From the NCBI GenBank assembly GCA_024195585.1, contig SWBL01000080.1, positions 98,176-162,175 on the forward strand: a stretch of DNA of 64,000 bases. The letters are read 5' to 3'. Shown here one piece after another: positions 22,473 through 32,773 of this stretch. Below the pieces are notes generated by a model. That model did no database searches, was not told the DNA's origin, and saw only the letters and a list, made by a program, of their open reading frames with translations. Source of the DNA: Aureobasidium sp. EXF-3400. Taxonomy: Eukaryota > Ascomycota > Dothideomycetes > Dothideales > Saccotheciaceae. The position numbers and the translations under genes are program-made. Position 1 is the stretch's first letter; the number at the start of each line of letters is the position of its first letter.

Positions 22473-23694
22473 ATGTCTGATGTCAATTCCAAACTTCCTC
22501 TGAACTATTTGATTCATTTCTTCGAAAAGAAGATGGCGTCCCAAGCAAATCATGACTACGTCCTGGCTGATGACCAACGGCGTAGCCTGGGTTACCGCCT
22601 GCTCCTCGAAGAACAGCAGCGCCGTCTCGACACTCGCAACATGTTGGAAGCGTCGTCACGTCCTCCCATCTGTCCTCACTACTCTGTCTCTGGTCACTGG
22701 GATTGCTTTCATTGTCATCAAAATGGCCTTGTCCAGCCATCCAACTCAACCGACACTCTCTTGAGAAGTTTGACTCGCCCTCGCTTTCAGGTACGTCCAT
22801 AAACACACTTTGATTAAATCAGTGACCGATCCGTGACAGGCCACTCCCACTTCTGTAAAGCCAGAGATTCCTTACCTTCCATCTTCGGCCTCGACGGATG
22901 AAACCATCAACCACCTCAGCCAGTTCATCACCCCTAGATCGACTGCTTCAACTATCCCCCTTACCGATGATGGTATCTACAACCAGGACCCATACCGCAA
23001 GCTTATCTCCAGCAAGCCTCGTATGCCTGCTCTTACCCCAACAAAGGCTCCTGCTGTTGCCACTACACTCTCGGTCCTCACTCAGCCCAAGTCTGCTCCA
23101 CAAGGTCCCTGGGGAGAGCTTCCTGTCGAGAAAGGCTTTGTCCCTGTTCGTATCCCGCCAGCTTTCTCCCGCTTCTTGTCCCTTCCCCTCGAAATCCGCC
23201 AGCGCATCTATGTCTACCTTGTCCACAACGGTATTCACGGTCTTCTCATCCCAAAAGATCTGAGAGCTTACCACCAGGCCCCTATCACTCGCGTCAACCG
23301 TCAGATTCGTAGCGAGTCGATCGAGATGGTCTACACAGAGAACGCCTACGACGCAAAGACTCGTGAACTCATCAAATGCGGTCCCTCGTTCACACTTGGT
23401 GTTGGAGGTGCCCGAGTGAAGCTCATTCGCAGTTTTGCTTGGTTCACAGCAAAACGCCACCTGTACATCAACTTCACTCCTCATGGCGACTCCCACATCA
23501 CCTTCCAAGGTCCCAAAGGCAACAAAGAGATAGGCGCAATTGCTGAAGAAAGAGCCAACGAAGTTTGGGAATACCTGAAGAAGCAAGGTTCTCCTTCCGG
23601 CCTGACACCTGAACATGTGCGCAAGATTGAAGACATTGTCCTGCGTATCACTTCCAAAGCGAAGACCAAGGCGGATGAAGAGTCTACCCAGTAG
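22473..23694 (+). CDS. F-box-like/2EXR-type fungal protein of unknown function, 390 aa
   Basis: Two exons, 22473-22790 and 22840-23694, phase 0 (donor GTACGT, acceptor GACAG). The N-half is polar, with a Cys/His stretch (CPHYSVSGHWDCFHCHQNG, spacing C-x10-C-x2-C) that could bind metal, then Pro/Ser/Thr-rich linker. The C-half has the widespread fungal segment FLSLPLEIRQRIYVYLV followed by APITRVNRQIRSESIEM. This pair (LPxEIRxxIY plus LxRVNRQIRxE) marks a large family related to F-boxes with no assigned biochemical role. The C-terminus is charged. Linking the first exon depends on the intron being real; the frame and splice sites agree. Confidence 0.7.
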
Positions 23695-23924
23695 GGAAGG
23701 CATGGTGGAGATGCATGTTGAAGAGGTGGAGACGTGACCTGCTGATGGTTTCTATGAAGAATTTTATGAAGACATGGTTTATGTGCATGGATTATGGCCG
23801 GCTTGCTTGGAGGATATGATCGACATGATATGCTGTATGGGTTTTGCTTTTACGATTAACACGATGACATGGCTATAGCTGTATGAAACAAATGAACTTC
23901 GTGATTATGCTCTTTGCATTTGGC

Positions 23925-24883
23925 TTACTTTGAACCAAAAGCGGCACCACCAACACTCTCGTCAAAAGCCATAGCCTCATTCAAGCCACAAATCTCGAAC
24001 AGTGCCTTGGGACCGATAGGCTCACACTCATCAGTGCCCTGCTCAACCAACATCTTGTAAGCCTTCTCGAGGGGCCTAACCACAGCCTCCAAACCCAAGG
24101 TAGGGTTGATGTAGAGCTTGAAGCCAATTTCTTTTGCCTGCTTGACACCCATCTGAGGAGTCTTACCGCCAGGCACCATATTCAACAACACAGGCGTAGG
24201 AGCAAAGATCTTGACCGCCTTCTCACACTCCTCTTTGCTCTGCAGAGCCTCCAGGAACAAAGCATCGACACCACACTCGACAGCACCCTTTAATCTCTCC
24301 ACCGCCTCTTCAAAGCCCATATCAGCTCTTGCATCCGTGCGAGCGATAATCATCATCTGACTGCCCATCTCATCTCTAGTCTTCACCGCCGCTCTGAGGC
24401 GCGCGTAATACACTTCGCGGGAGACGCATTGCTTGCCGACCAAATGCCCGCACCGCTTTTCTTGGACTTGGTCTTCGATGTGCAGGGCTGCGACACCGGC
24501 TAATGCGTATTGACGTACTGTGCGGGCTACCATGATGGGGCCGCCGTAGCCAGTGTCTGCGTCGCAGATTACAGGGGTAGAGGGGGAGAGAGAGGTTATT
24601 GTGGAGGCGTTGGAGAGCATGTCGTTTAGGGTTGCGATGCCGAGGTCTGCGGTGCCCAGGCGGGACATGTTTGTTCCTGCTCCTGTCTGTTGAGGGAGGA
24701 TGTTAGTATGGAGGGATTGGGGGATGGAGGGAGGGAAAGGGAGGAACACACCATGTAGAGAACTTCTGCACCGGCGGCGAGAGCGATTCTACCGGATAGA
24801 CCATCGTACACACCTGGTGCAACGACGATGTGGTCTTCCTTGCTCATCAACTCTCTCAAACGCTTTGCTCCAGTCATTGCCAT
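23925..24883 (-). CDS. Isocitrate lyase/PEP mutase superfamily enzyme, 297 aa
   Basis: Two exons from the right: 24883-24752 and 24686-23925, with a 65-nt intron (donor GTGTGT, acceptor ACAG). The joined N-terminus HIVVAPGVYDGLSGRIALAA and VLYMTGAGTNMSRLG is continuous family sequence. The Mg-binding loop is CDADTGYGGP (D86, D88). The active-site lid is EKRCGHLVGK with C123, the isocitrate-lyase signature KRCGH. NMVPGGKTP (substrate loop) and YINPTLGLEAV follow. The length fits the lyase/mutase subgroup that contains 2-methylisocitrate lyase-like enzymes, carboxyphosphonoenolpyruvate mutase-like enzymes and fungal oxaloacetate hydrolase. Which C-C or P-C bond is cut cannot be decided by eye. 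It is convergent with the previous gene (230 bp). Confidence 0.88.
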
Positions 24884-25724
24884 TGTGAAAGAGATATCCG
24901 TAAGATGTTTTGATGTATTGTCGTTTGATAGATTATTCCAGATCCTTGATATAAGTCGAGGTGTTGTTTTGATCCAAAAACTTCTTCAGCTCTTTCCTTA
25001 CCTTGATGGAATTTGGGGGGTTGACGTCCTTATACTCTTTTTCCCCTTGCCCAATCAAACACCGACTTCGGAGGGTTCCAGGCCTATCTATCAAAATTTG
25101 TTTCATAGCACTTGGGAAATCGCACGCCCTAAAACGTAAGAACAGCGAATAGACACCGTATGTGTCAGTCGCCGCTGATTAATGGGTTTTGTAGCTCAGA
25201 CGTCACACAGCGTTTTAATTTGTTTTTGAGAGGGACGGAAGCTGGTCCGCTGCCGGGAATAGAGGCCATGTGGGAGCGATGCCGGTGGCCGAGTCTTCTC
25301 CGTTGGAATCTGGGAGGTAACGTCGCGTTGGACATGACTCGTTGATGCCTTCGAGTGAGTTCACCATCGGCCTTCCATATTTTGCTTCACGTTCTGCTTC
25401 CAGAGATGTCCATGCGAATGCGTCTTATGGCTGTGAGTTGTTGGGATGTACTTCGCTCGACACACTGCGACAGCGCAAGACATCAAAAGCTGCCATGACT
25501 AGACTGGATCTCACGAACAGATGATAAAGAATACTATAAACTTCTTGACCTCGAATACTTGAGAGGTTTGCCTCGACGGGGACTCGAAGGAGCTGAAAGC
25601 CTTTCGCGATCTTTCGGAGAAGGCCTTTGAGCCATCATGGCACTTCATTGTTCGCTTTGTCCGATTGTAGATTTCAAACTCAACACCGACTATTCATCCC
25701 TCGAGGTTTGGATTCTGGCGATGC
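24884..25724. other. Intergenic, no gene seen
   Basis: About 0.85 kb between the lyase-family gene start and the small membrane peptide promoter. No convincing gene. Confidence 0.45.
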
Positions 25725-25731
25725 TATATAT
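25725..25731 (+). promoter_or_regulatory. TATA box of the 76-aa peptide gene
   Basis: TATATAT lies 63 bp before the ATG at 25788, a normal place for a fungal TATA element. Confidence 0.5.
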
Positions 25732-25787
25732 CCTCCCTCGACTTCTACTTCTGCTTTACGCTCCCTACCAAACTGACCATTCACAAA

Positions 25788-26018
25788 ATGCCTATCCTAG
25801 AAGTTCTCTGCATCGCTCTCTTCATCCTCTGGGTTGTTGTTCAGGTAACTGTCTACACCTTTGCTCCACTCTTGATCCGCATCAACGATATCGGAGAAGC
25901 CTTGGACATCTACCTTTGGGCTATTCCTCGTCTGCACGTCTTGTGTGTTCTCATCGAGGAAATCATCGTTGAGGCTCTCGAGACAGTTGTGAGATGGGTT
26001 CTGGGCATGGAGAGATAG
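25788..26018 (+). CDS. Small membrane peptide, 76 aa, unknown function
   Basis: A short ORF with a good start context (cacaaaATGCC) and a TATA box 63 bp upstream. The peptide is strongly hydrophobic: MPILEVLCIALFILWVVVQV forms one membrane segment, and a second amphipathic or membrane-associated part spans LYLWAIPRLHVLCVLIEEII-like sequence, with five Glu/Asp residues near the C-end. No cysteine motif and no basic propeptide site are seen. I do not recognise it. Composition and promoter make coding plausible, but no homologue can be confirmed here. Confidence 0.45.
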   Translation: MPILEVLCIALFILWVVVQVTVYTFAPLLIRINDIGEALDIYLWAIPRLHVLCVLIEEIIVEALETVVRWVLGMER

Positions 26019-26368
26019 AGATGAGATAAGTACTGTAGTTTACGGGCCAAAGGTTGGTTTGAAGAGTATGCTCGTCTCTAGAGGTAAGTGGGTTTTCTTG
26101 TTGATTCTGTTTCTGTTTTCTACCATGGCTCTGTCAAGCAGCATTCGGACTGTTTTCTTTTTTTGCACCCAATTACAATTTTCTCCCCCCGATTCCACGT
26201 CCCTTCTTGGTTTTTCCTTCTCCCGCCGTAAAATTTCTCGTCAGACAAGTAGTAGACAAGTATGTGTTTTCTGAACGATCACTTCTTCCAAAGAATCTGC
26301 ATTGCCCCTCTTCGGTGTATCATCGTCCGTTCATGTTTTCGGTGCGATCGTCTTCAAATTTGTCTACA
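26019..26368. other. Convergent 3' spacer
   Basis: About 350 bp with pyrimidine-rich stretches between the 76-aa ORF and the end of the BTB gene. No feature seen. Confidence 0.45.
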
Positions 26369-27262
26369 CTAGTTGCACTTCTCTCCCTCGGCGTGAACAT
26401 GGTAGTAGCATCTGTCTCGCTTGGGCATAGTGGGGTAGTCGTTGATCACGTCGCCGACGACCTGCTTGTTGAAAAGAGCCTTGGCCAGGTCGACAAGTGC
26501 CTCGTGGGTCCAGTACTCCTCGTTACCAGAGGACAAGATGACTTCAACGTCGGCCATGTACACAACAATGTCCAGCATGTACTTTCGGAGGAGTGCAGAT
26601 GGGAGCGTGTTCTCCCAGATGAGCTTGTTGAACCTGATTGGAAGGGAGTGTGTCATGTGGAACCTCTTATCCAACGCATCGATTGCGATGTTCTGGAGGC
26701 AAGGAACGATGAATCTGTCACCGAAAAGCCAGAGTTTGATCAGTGTGATTGAACGCAAAGTGTGTCCTTCTCCGTCGGCGAGGCGACCAGTGTAGAGGAA
26801 CTGGTTGAAGATGTCGAAGATGGGGACCTCTACATCGGGCAGAGACAGCTTTCCCTCAGTGGCCTCGATGAAAGAGCCGTTGAAAGCACCGCGGAAGAAG
26901 TCAGAGTAGAAGGTGAGAAGATCCTTGTGGACCACAAACTTCTCCTTTTCGCTTCCGACCTCGATGGTGATGAGAGTCTGGTAACAGGCGCTAACGGGAG
27001 GTGTTAGCTGATTACAAAGATGGAACTCATCAGCTCAAGACATGAATCACCCTGGAGGTCTCTTGGAGAGAGTCGTGACCGCGCTTGAGACTGGTTGTTG
27101 AAAAGTTTGGTTGACGCTCGAGGACGCGCCGTTTTGCTGAGAACCGTGCGACGACATGGTGGTTTCGTCTTGCTCGTCGTCGGTGATCAGTTGTACCCGC
27201 AGGGGTTTGGCTGGAAGATGAGCATTCATGAGATCAGAAAGCCAGTCCTCTGGATCGTACAT
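26369..27262 (-). CDS. BTB/POZ domain protein, 277 aa
   Basis: Two exons from the right: 27262-27051 and 26990-26369. The donor is a weak GTGATT; the branch GCTAACA sits just before the TTAG acceptor. The joined reading SKRPPGACYQTLITIEVG keeps the frame. Residues 1-70 are polar (Gln/Ser-rich). The BTB fold follows from about 75, with FVVHKDLLTFYSDFFRGAF and LPDVEVPIFDIFNQFLYTG, the standard beta/alpha core of fungal BTB proteins. The C-terminal part is helical. BTB domains dimerise and often recruit Cul3 ligases; in fungi most members like this are uncharacterised. The intron boundaries are the least sure part. Confidence 0.8.
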
Positions 27263-27652
27263 GGTAGAGAGGGTGCCTTTGTACGAGGTTGTCTCAGACG
27301 ATACGAATGAAGTGATGTCGAGAGGCGCGGAAAGGCGCGAGCGGTGCGTGAATGATGATGTCGTTCGAGCAAACGCGTCAAACGACGACTAACCAACACG
27401 AAAGTAAGTGATACGCAGACGAAGACAGTACAGTGTGCTCAAGCCACAGTGGATCCGCACAAGAACAAGAGGAGTCTTGTTGCAGTCTTGCCCTTCTTTG
27501 TCTAGGACTTCAACAATGCCTTTGTCTTCGAGACTACCTAGACACTAAGTTTCTCTATCTCTTTGACCATGTAGGTCTTGGAGTGATATCCTTTGTTCCT
27601 CGACACCACCACACTTTCACTCTTCATCATCCTCCTCGAAAGGACAAACAGA
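27263..27652. promoter_or_regulatory. Divergent promoter region
   Basis: About 390 bp between the BTB start and the TATA box of the 57-aa peptide; it should contain both promoters. No further element recognised. Confidence 0.4.
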
Positions 27653-27660
27653 TATAAATA
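27653..27660 (+). promoter_or_regulatory. TATA box of the 57-aa peptide gene
   Basis: TATAAATA, 74 bp before the ATG at 27727. It is only 17 bp before another in-frame ATG at 27670, which argues for 27727 as the true start. Confidence 0.5.
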
Positions 27661-27726
27661 ACTATATGCATGCCTCCGGCCTCCTTCTTCACACTCCACT
27701 TCCGGCAAAACAACAAATCACTCAAG

Positions 27727-27900
27727 ATGATCAAACTCACTATCGTATTCATTCTCAGCTTCTTCGTATGCCTTGTCCTTTATGTGGTCAACAACTCCCC
27801 TGCTGCTCTTCTGATCAACATCATCGGCCCTGTCGAGTTTGCCTTTATGGTCATTCAGATCATCTGGGAAATGCTGCTTACTCGTGCTCGCGTCATCTGA
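27727..27900 (+). CDS. Small membrane peptide, 57 aa, unknown function
   Basis: Short ORF starting MIKLTIVFILSFFVCLVLYV, a clear hydrophobic segment, followed by a second hydrophobic stretch (IIGPVEFAFMVIQIIWEML) and a basic end (RARVI). The ATG at 27670 would add 19 residues but lies too close to the TATA box. The size, two hydrophobic segments and TATA spacing resemble the 76-aa peptide gene 2 kb to the left, though I cannot align the two convincingly. No known family recognised. Confidence 0.45.
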   Translation: MIKLTIVFILSFFVCLVLYVVNNSPAALLINIIGPVEFAFMVIQIIWEMLLTRARVI

Positions 27901-28071
27901 ATTTTCTATCTCGAGCTTCTAGGTTTGTATCTGCAATGGTGAAACAGACATGGTAAACAGATTAATTCTGCATAAACTACTATCTCATTTCTGTACTCTA
28001 CTCAACAATCACAACTTCTTATCTTTCCCCAAATTTTCCTTTACTATGACATTCTTACGTAGATATTTCCA
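27901..28071. other. Short AT-rich spacer
   Basis: Holds the 3' end of the 57-aa ORF. An ATG at 28046 opens a 37-codon frame running through the 27-bp repeats. Confidence 0.4.
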
Positions 28072-28152
28072 AAGCAAGGGATACTCTTCACATGTCGCAA
28101 GCAAGGGATATCCTTCACCCGCTGCAAGCAAGGAATACCTTTACTTTACAAG
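28072..28152 (+). repeat. 27-bp tandem repeat, three copies
   Basis: Copies at 28072-28098, 28099-28125 and 28126-28152, each beginning AAGCAAGG(G/A)AT. Copies 1 and 2 are closest; copy 3 has diverged at its 3' end. The unit is nine codons, and in the frame from the ATG at 28046 it reads as a nine-residue repeat starting SKGY or SKEY. Whether this 37-codon ORF is translated is unknown. Confidence 0.85.
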
Positions 28153-28159
28153 TATATAA
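28153..28159 (+). promoter_or_regulatory. TATA-like element after the repeats
   Basis: TATATAA directly after the last repeat copy. No convincing ORF follows on the plus strand, so its role, if any, is open. Confidence 0.25.
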
Positions 28160-28842
28160 GCATATCTTCGTCGACACAACACTCTCTTCTCTTTCATCCT
28201 TTGAACATCCTCTTTATACAGGAGTCTCCTCGAGAACAACCTGGACATTGCCTGCTGCGTGCGGTTGATTAAAGAATCTTGCCGCGTCGACACCTAAGGT
28301 CGCCGACGTATACGTCGCGAACGAGGTTACGATCGTAGAGGACTTGTAGGAAGTATCTCCTATGCAAAAGCTACTGATTTTAGGAGTTTTGAATAATGTC
28401 AGGGGAGAAAACGGAGGAGGTGTTAGGAGTAGGAGATGTAAGGTTGGCGACTTGTGCCTTATGGTTGCATTATGCCTTGCCTCTATTATGTGCTTCTTAC
28501 AAAAAGGGTCTATCTCTTTGCGGAATGCAGACATGTCTACACTTATAAAAACGCACAGTGTCGTTCAGAAACTTGCTTGGTCCAGAGAGATCACATAGCA
28601 TATGCACTAAGTAAAGACTTTTCTAAGATAATTAACTTGGTTCAGGTCAATATGTACAGAATGGTAGAACCAGCAATAAGACTACAGATATAGATATACA
28701 AGAAAAGGAAACAGGAGAAAAGTTTCGTGCATCGCTTGTCTAAAGCGACGAGTGATCATGTCGTCAGAGAGCCTGTGGCATTCAATGCCGAGGAAACATA
28801 TCTCGTGTCATTACAGGCGTCATGTATCGTGTCGAGACACAT
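28160..28842. other. Intergenic, no gene seen
   Basis: About 680 bp to the stop of the peroxidase gene. A 78-codon frame at 28362-28598 lacks protein-like character. Confidence 0.4.
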
Positions 28843-30241
28843 TTAAGGGGCGCCAGCGCTGCAAGCAGGGGCAGTAGGTGCGCTGGCGAAGTACACCTTG
28901 TTGTAAACGTTGTTGCCAGCGTTGGTGGCCTGAGCGGAGGGGGAGTTGATGGGTCCACCGGTTGCGCTGGCGCTGGGGAAGAGGATATCGGACTCTTCGG
29001 GAGAAAGGGTATCCGAAGGACAGCCAAGAGCGCCACCACCAAGAATGGGAGTGAGCTTGCCGAGAGCCCAGCTGACAGCCGTAGCAACATCCTTCTCAGT
29101 TCCACTGAGGATCAAGGGGGTGATAGATTGAATACCCTGGTAGATGTCACAAAGGAGAGTGGTGGCGTTGAAGTTGGGTGTAAGGAGGGTGGAGGCTCCA
29201 GGAACGACAATGTTCGAGGGGTAGATCTCAGTGTAGGCATCGGTGAGAGCCTCGACGGCACCATAAGGTGTGCTACGGCGGTACCAGTTCTCGGGCCACT
29301 TCTCGGGAACGTACTCGAAGTCACCAGTGGTCTCATTGAGCTGCCAACCAACGATGCTGGAGATAGACTCGTAGTTGGGAACACCTCCTGAACCGTAGGT
29401 ACCGTTGCTGAAAAAGTTGGGGTAGAAAGCAAAGGCACCAAGGGAGACGATCTGAGGGAAGGGGAAGGCGTAGAGGTAGGGGTTGTACTGCTTGCTGAAG
29501 TCGGCATTTGCGGCGTATTGCTGAGCCATGAGTGCCATGTCGTACTGTTTGCTGCCAGCTGCAGCAAGGGCAACACTCTGTTTGACAAGGCGGGACGAGA
29601 CTGCGTGGTTGTTACCACAGCCAGTGTAGTAATCCTCACGATGGGGAGAAATGTCGGCCTCGACGGTGGAATGACGGTTCAATCCACCAACATTGTTAGG
29701 GCCAGCACCAAGGTACCAGGACTCAGTAACAAGGTCACCATCAGCCAAGATGGCGAAGACAGCCAACACTGTAGCAAGGTCGGTGCCCATGTTGAAACCA
29801 CGTGCAGTGGCATCCAAGACTTGGCCGTAGTTAACGTAGCCATCACGAGGCAAGTAGCCGTAGTTGGCGAGAAGGTTGAGACCTGGGCAAGGACCACGGC
29901 TGTCGTTGGGGCCAGGTGCCTGGAAAGTGTAGCCAGGTTCGGGACGCATGTCAGAAGGGTTCAAAATACCCCCGGCGACAGATCCTTCTCGAATGTTAGC
30001 ACTGATCATCTATTATGGAAGAAATGCACGTACCTAGAAGACCTTTAACATCACTAAGTACGGTACTGAGAAGACTGGTCACGCCAGTAAGAAGTTGGGG
30101 CTCTCTCTTGGCCAGCTGCTCCTCGGCGGCTCTCTTCTCAAGCATCTTGATCATGTCCTCCTTGGAACCACCCATCATCTGGGGGAAACCCAGGACGACG
30201 GAGGGGAGCACGGCTCCTGCAATGGCGAGATTGAACTTCAT
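28843..30241 (-). CDS. Secreted heme-thiolate peroxidase (chloroperoxidase/peroxygenase family), 449 aa
   Basis: Two exons from the right: 30241-30034 and 29984-28843 (donor GTACGT, branch GCTAACA, acceptor AAG). Signal peptide MKFNLAIAGAVLPSVVLG, then a propeptide with Lys-Arg sites (LEKRAAEEQ and LAKREPQ), so it should be exported and trimmed. The heme-thiolate signature is RGPCPGLNLLANYGYLPRDG; C102 would be the axial heme ligand. The distal side shows VEADISPHRED, where E178 would be the acid-base residue and D180 the Mg-site acid; most long members have EGD and short ones EHD. Family reactions: H2O2-dependent oxygenation or halogenation of organic substrates. Length places it with the long group. 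The C-terminal approximately 50 residues are Ser/Ala/Pro-rich. Confidence 0.9.
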
Positions 30242-30312
30242 TGTGAGGGACGTTCAGAGAAGGTGTTTGACTGAATGTGTGACCGGTCTGGCTTGAGGAA
30301 GGGGGAAGGCCA

Positions 30313-30319
30313 ATATATA
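30313..30319 (-). promoter_or_regulatory. TATA box of the heme-thiolate peroxidase gene
   Basis: TATATAT on the minus strand, 72 bp before the ATG at 30241. Confidence 0.5.
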
Positions 30320-32773
30320 GCCCGACCACGGGAATTCTCTGGCATCAAACAAGAATAAGTGTTCTCCACGGCCAGCAGATGTTAAACCGTTTCTGGTCAG
30401 CACGATTGCTAGTACACCTCTGATTGGGGGTACGTTGAACAGTTGCTGCATGTCAAGAGAATGCATTGACGGATGATCTTTCCTGATACTCGAGAGCTGG
30501 AGTAACGATCAGCGGTGACATGGGTGGCATTGTACAATTTGATGGGATCAGCACGAGATACAACTTAAGAAGCGGGTTTAACAGCAGCAGTACGTGTATC
30601 TGTGCATGGAAGCCTTCTTGCCGATGACCAATTGACGGCCTCGACAAGCTCATACAATTCTTACTCGATCATGTAAAGACCATGTGCGGTAAGTCCGGGT
30701 CTCATCAAACTGTGCCGAATACCACGCCTATGACGACGTGTTTGTTGACGTCGGCACCTGGCTGAAGCTTTGGAAGAACCTGAAGCGAGCAGTTGATCTA
30801 CAGCGCCGCCTTGCTGGCGTACCAATCCTGCAGATTTGTTGACCACCAGAGTCCATACAAATCCTCATCTTCTCTGGTTGAGAACATCCTTTACATGCTC
30901 AGCTCCGGGTTTGTGAATCAGGGCGGTTGTACCTTTTTGCATATCGCGTCGGGAAGGTTTCGGAAATCTGCTGTGGCTTGCGGGATAGGCGTGTAACGGG
31001 TCACAGAGCCTCATGACCATAACGAATGTCTCAATCATAATTGCACCTCATGCTTCGTCGCTGCTTCCAGGTTGTATGCATCGAAGAACTTGTAAACTCT
31101 TCGTCGCGAACCGATTCCAATTCATGACCTCGTCGCTCAGCGAAGGAACAACACAAATCCTCACCAAGCTCACGCTCCCCAGAAATTCCTTTCAGCCGCA
31201 ACGACGATCACTCCTTCCTGATTCAAACATTTATGCTGCCCGATCGCTCGATCGGGGAAGGTAGATTTAGGTAGGTCATCATCGACGACAAGCCTTTGTG
31301 GGTACCTCTCTCCGTCTCCATCTATTTCACCCAGAGAAAGGACGTCTTTCTGTCATCATGCGCGGGAACTCCAATGACGGTATTGGTATTTGTCGACTTG
31401 CCTTGGCTGCTTGACTCAATCGCACGAGGAGATCATCTCCGTCCCGTCGTAAGCAGAATCACCGATCTTGAGTGCGAGATGGACATGGCGCAAGAAGCCA
31501 AACAACGATTTTGTGTTCGCGGATGCATGTTGCTCCCGAGTGGAAGAGTCGTCTCGTTGGATTGTGCTTGGTGATGATCCTTGCGTACAAACTTCAGCTT
31601 CTTTGATACAAGCATGTCTGCGTAGCTCCTCTCCTGTTCTGGTTTACGCACTCTGCTTACCTTGAGTGGATCTACAGAAGTCAGCAATTGTAAGTTTGGT
31701 TGTTCAGTGGGTCGTCTAGTGGTAGTCGTGTTACAAACAAGGTGCTTTATTATGGACAGGGTCACTACTGTAGTTGCAGGAAATGGTATGTATATATGCA
31801 GAAGAAGCCGCTCAAGCGAGCAGAGCCCCAGGGGATATAATCGTGTCGCATATCAACTACTGCATGTCCAGTATTTCAAATGTCAGAACGCCGGCAAATA
31901 TTCCACGACGAAAACTACCTGCATGAAGCTACAGTTTCTCTCCACTTGTCAAGGTGTCTACAATAGCGTTGGTGTACGCGAACCAGGCGGAGAAAGAGGC
32001 AAAAACATCATCGAAACCCGCATCGCAGGAGATGATTTATCAGAAATAATTCTGATTGGCTTTTGATGCACAACAATACCTGTTAAGAAGTGATATGCTG
32101 TACAAAGTTGCGAATGCGAATGGCCTCATCGCAAAAGAGTTTTTGAAAAGAACAGGCAGCATCCCTTTTGGGCAAGGTTTCCTCGGCACGGGGGTAAAAG
32201 TCCACCCACGACGTTGATCATGGGGATCTGCAACGAACCTCGACATCATGAGTCCTACTCGACGTGAATCTTTTCTGCAAACATACAGCACCTACTGCGG
32301 CTCCCGGATGACTCGGCGTTGATCATGCTAGATCCTGTTTAAGCAAATTTGTTCGTTCAAGCATAACATCTCGCGCGAAACAGTTGTTGAGTATGCTTCT
32401 CGTCAAGCCACCTTCGTAAAAAAGAGACAAGTTCCATCCTACGCAATGGCCATTCTTTTATTGAGGATTTTGAACGCTTGAGGAAGTCAGAGTGATTTGC
32501 ATGGCAATCGTTGTGCTGCTTCTGAGAAAGTGCGATGTATACGGACTGCAATTGGGTATCTTGCCAGTGATGAAATGCGAAAAGAAGAGAGAGAACACAA
32601 AACATGCCACCCAGAGAAAAAGATCAGATCGGAATCCTGCGCCCCCCCAAGAAATGCAATCAAGAAACGCCTGGTCCGCAATGCAAGCGACAAACCACAA
32701 AACGCCCTCTATCTGTGCCAACGCCAGGTAAGTACTAAAACATGTGTTAGAATCAAGATTATCGCTGCTGCTG
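30320..32773. other. Gene-poor 2.5-kb stretch
   Basis: No frame with protein-like composition and an ATG start is seen on either strand. It contains a perfect 18-bp inverted repeat (31239-31256), the upstream region of the peroxidase and the 3' side of the coiled-coil gene. A non-coding RNA cannot be excluded. Confidence 0.4.
31239..31256. repeat. Perfect inverted repeat CCCGATCG-CT-CGATCGGG
   Basis: Two 8-bp arms separated by 2 bp, fully complementary. It might be a dimeric factor site or chance; no gene starts next to it. Confidence 0.6.

Noticed and set aside
22948..23703. 251-codon frame antisense to the F-box-like gene
   Set aside because: The sense strand contains the conserved LPLEIRQRIY segment and a good intron; the antisense does not.
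26207..26752. 181-codon frame antisense to the BTB gene
   Set aside because: Overlaps the BTB core coding sequence in reverse; no motif.
29518..30048. 176-codon frame antisense to the peroxidase
   Set aside because: Crosses the peroxidase intron and has no family signature.
31708..31780. tRNA-like stretch GGTCGTCTAGTGGTAG
   Set aside because: Resembles a D-arm but no acceptor stem, anticodon stem or T-arm can be formed after it.
31662..32066. 134-codon frame in the gene-poor stretch
   Set aside because: Starts at a non-ATG codon and has no motif or intron support.
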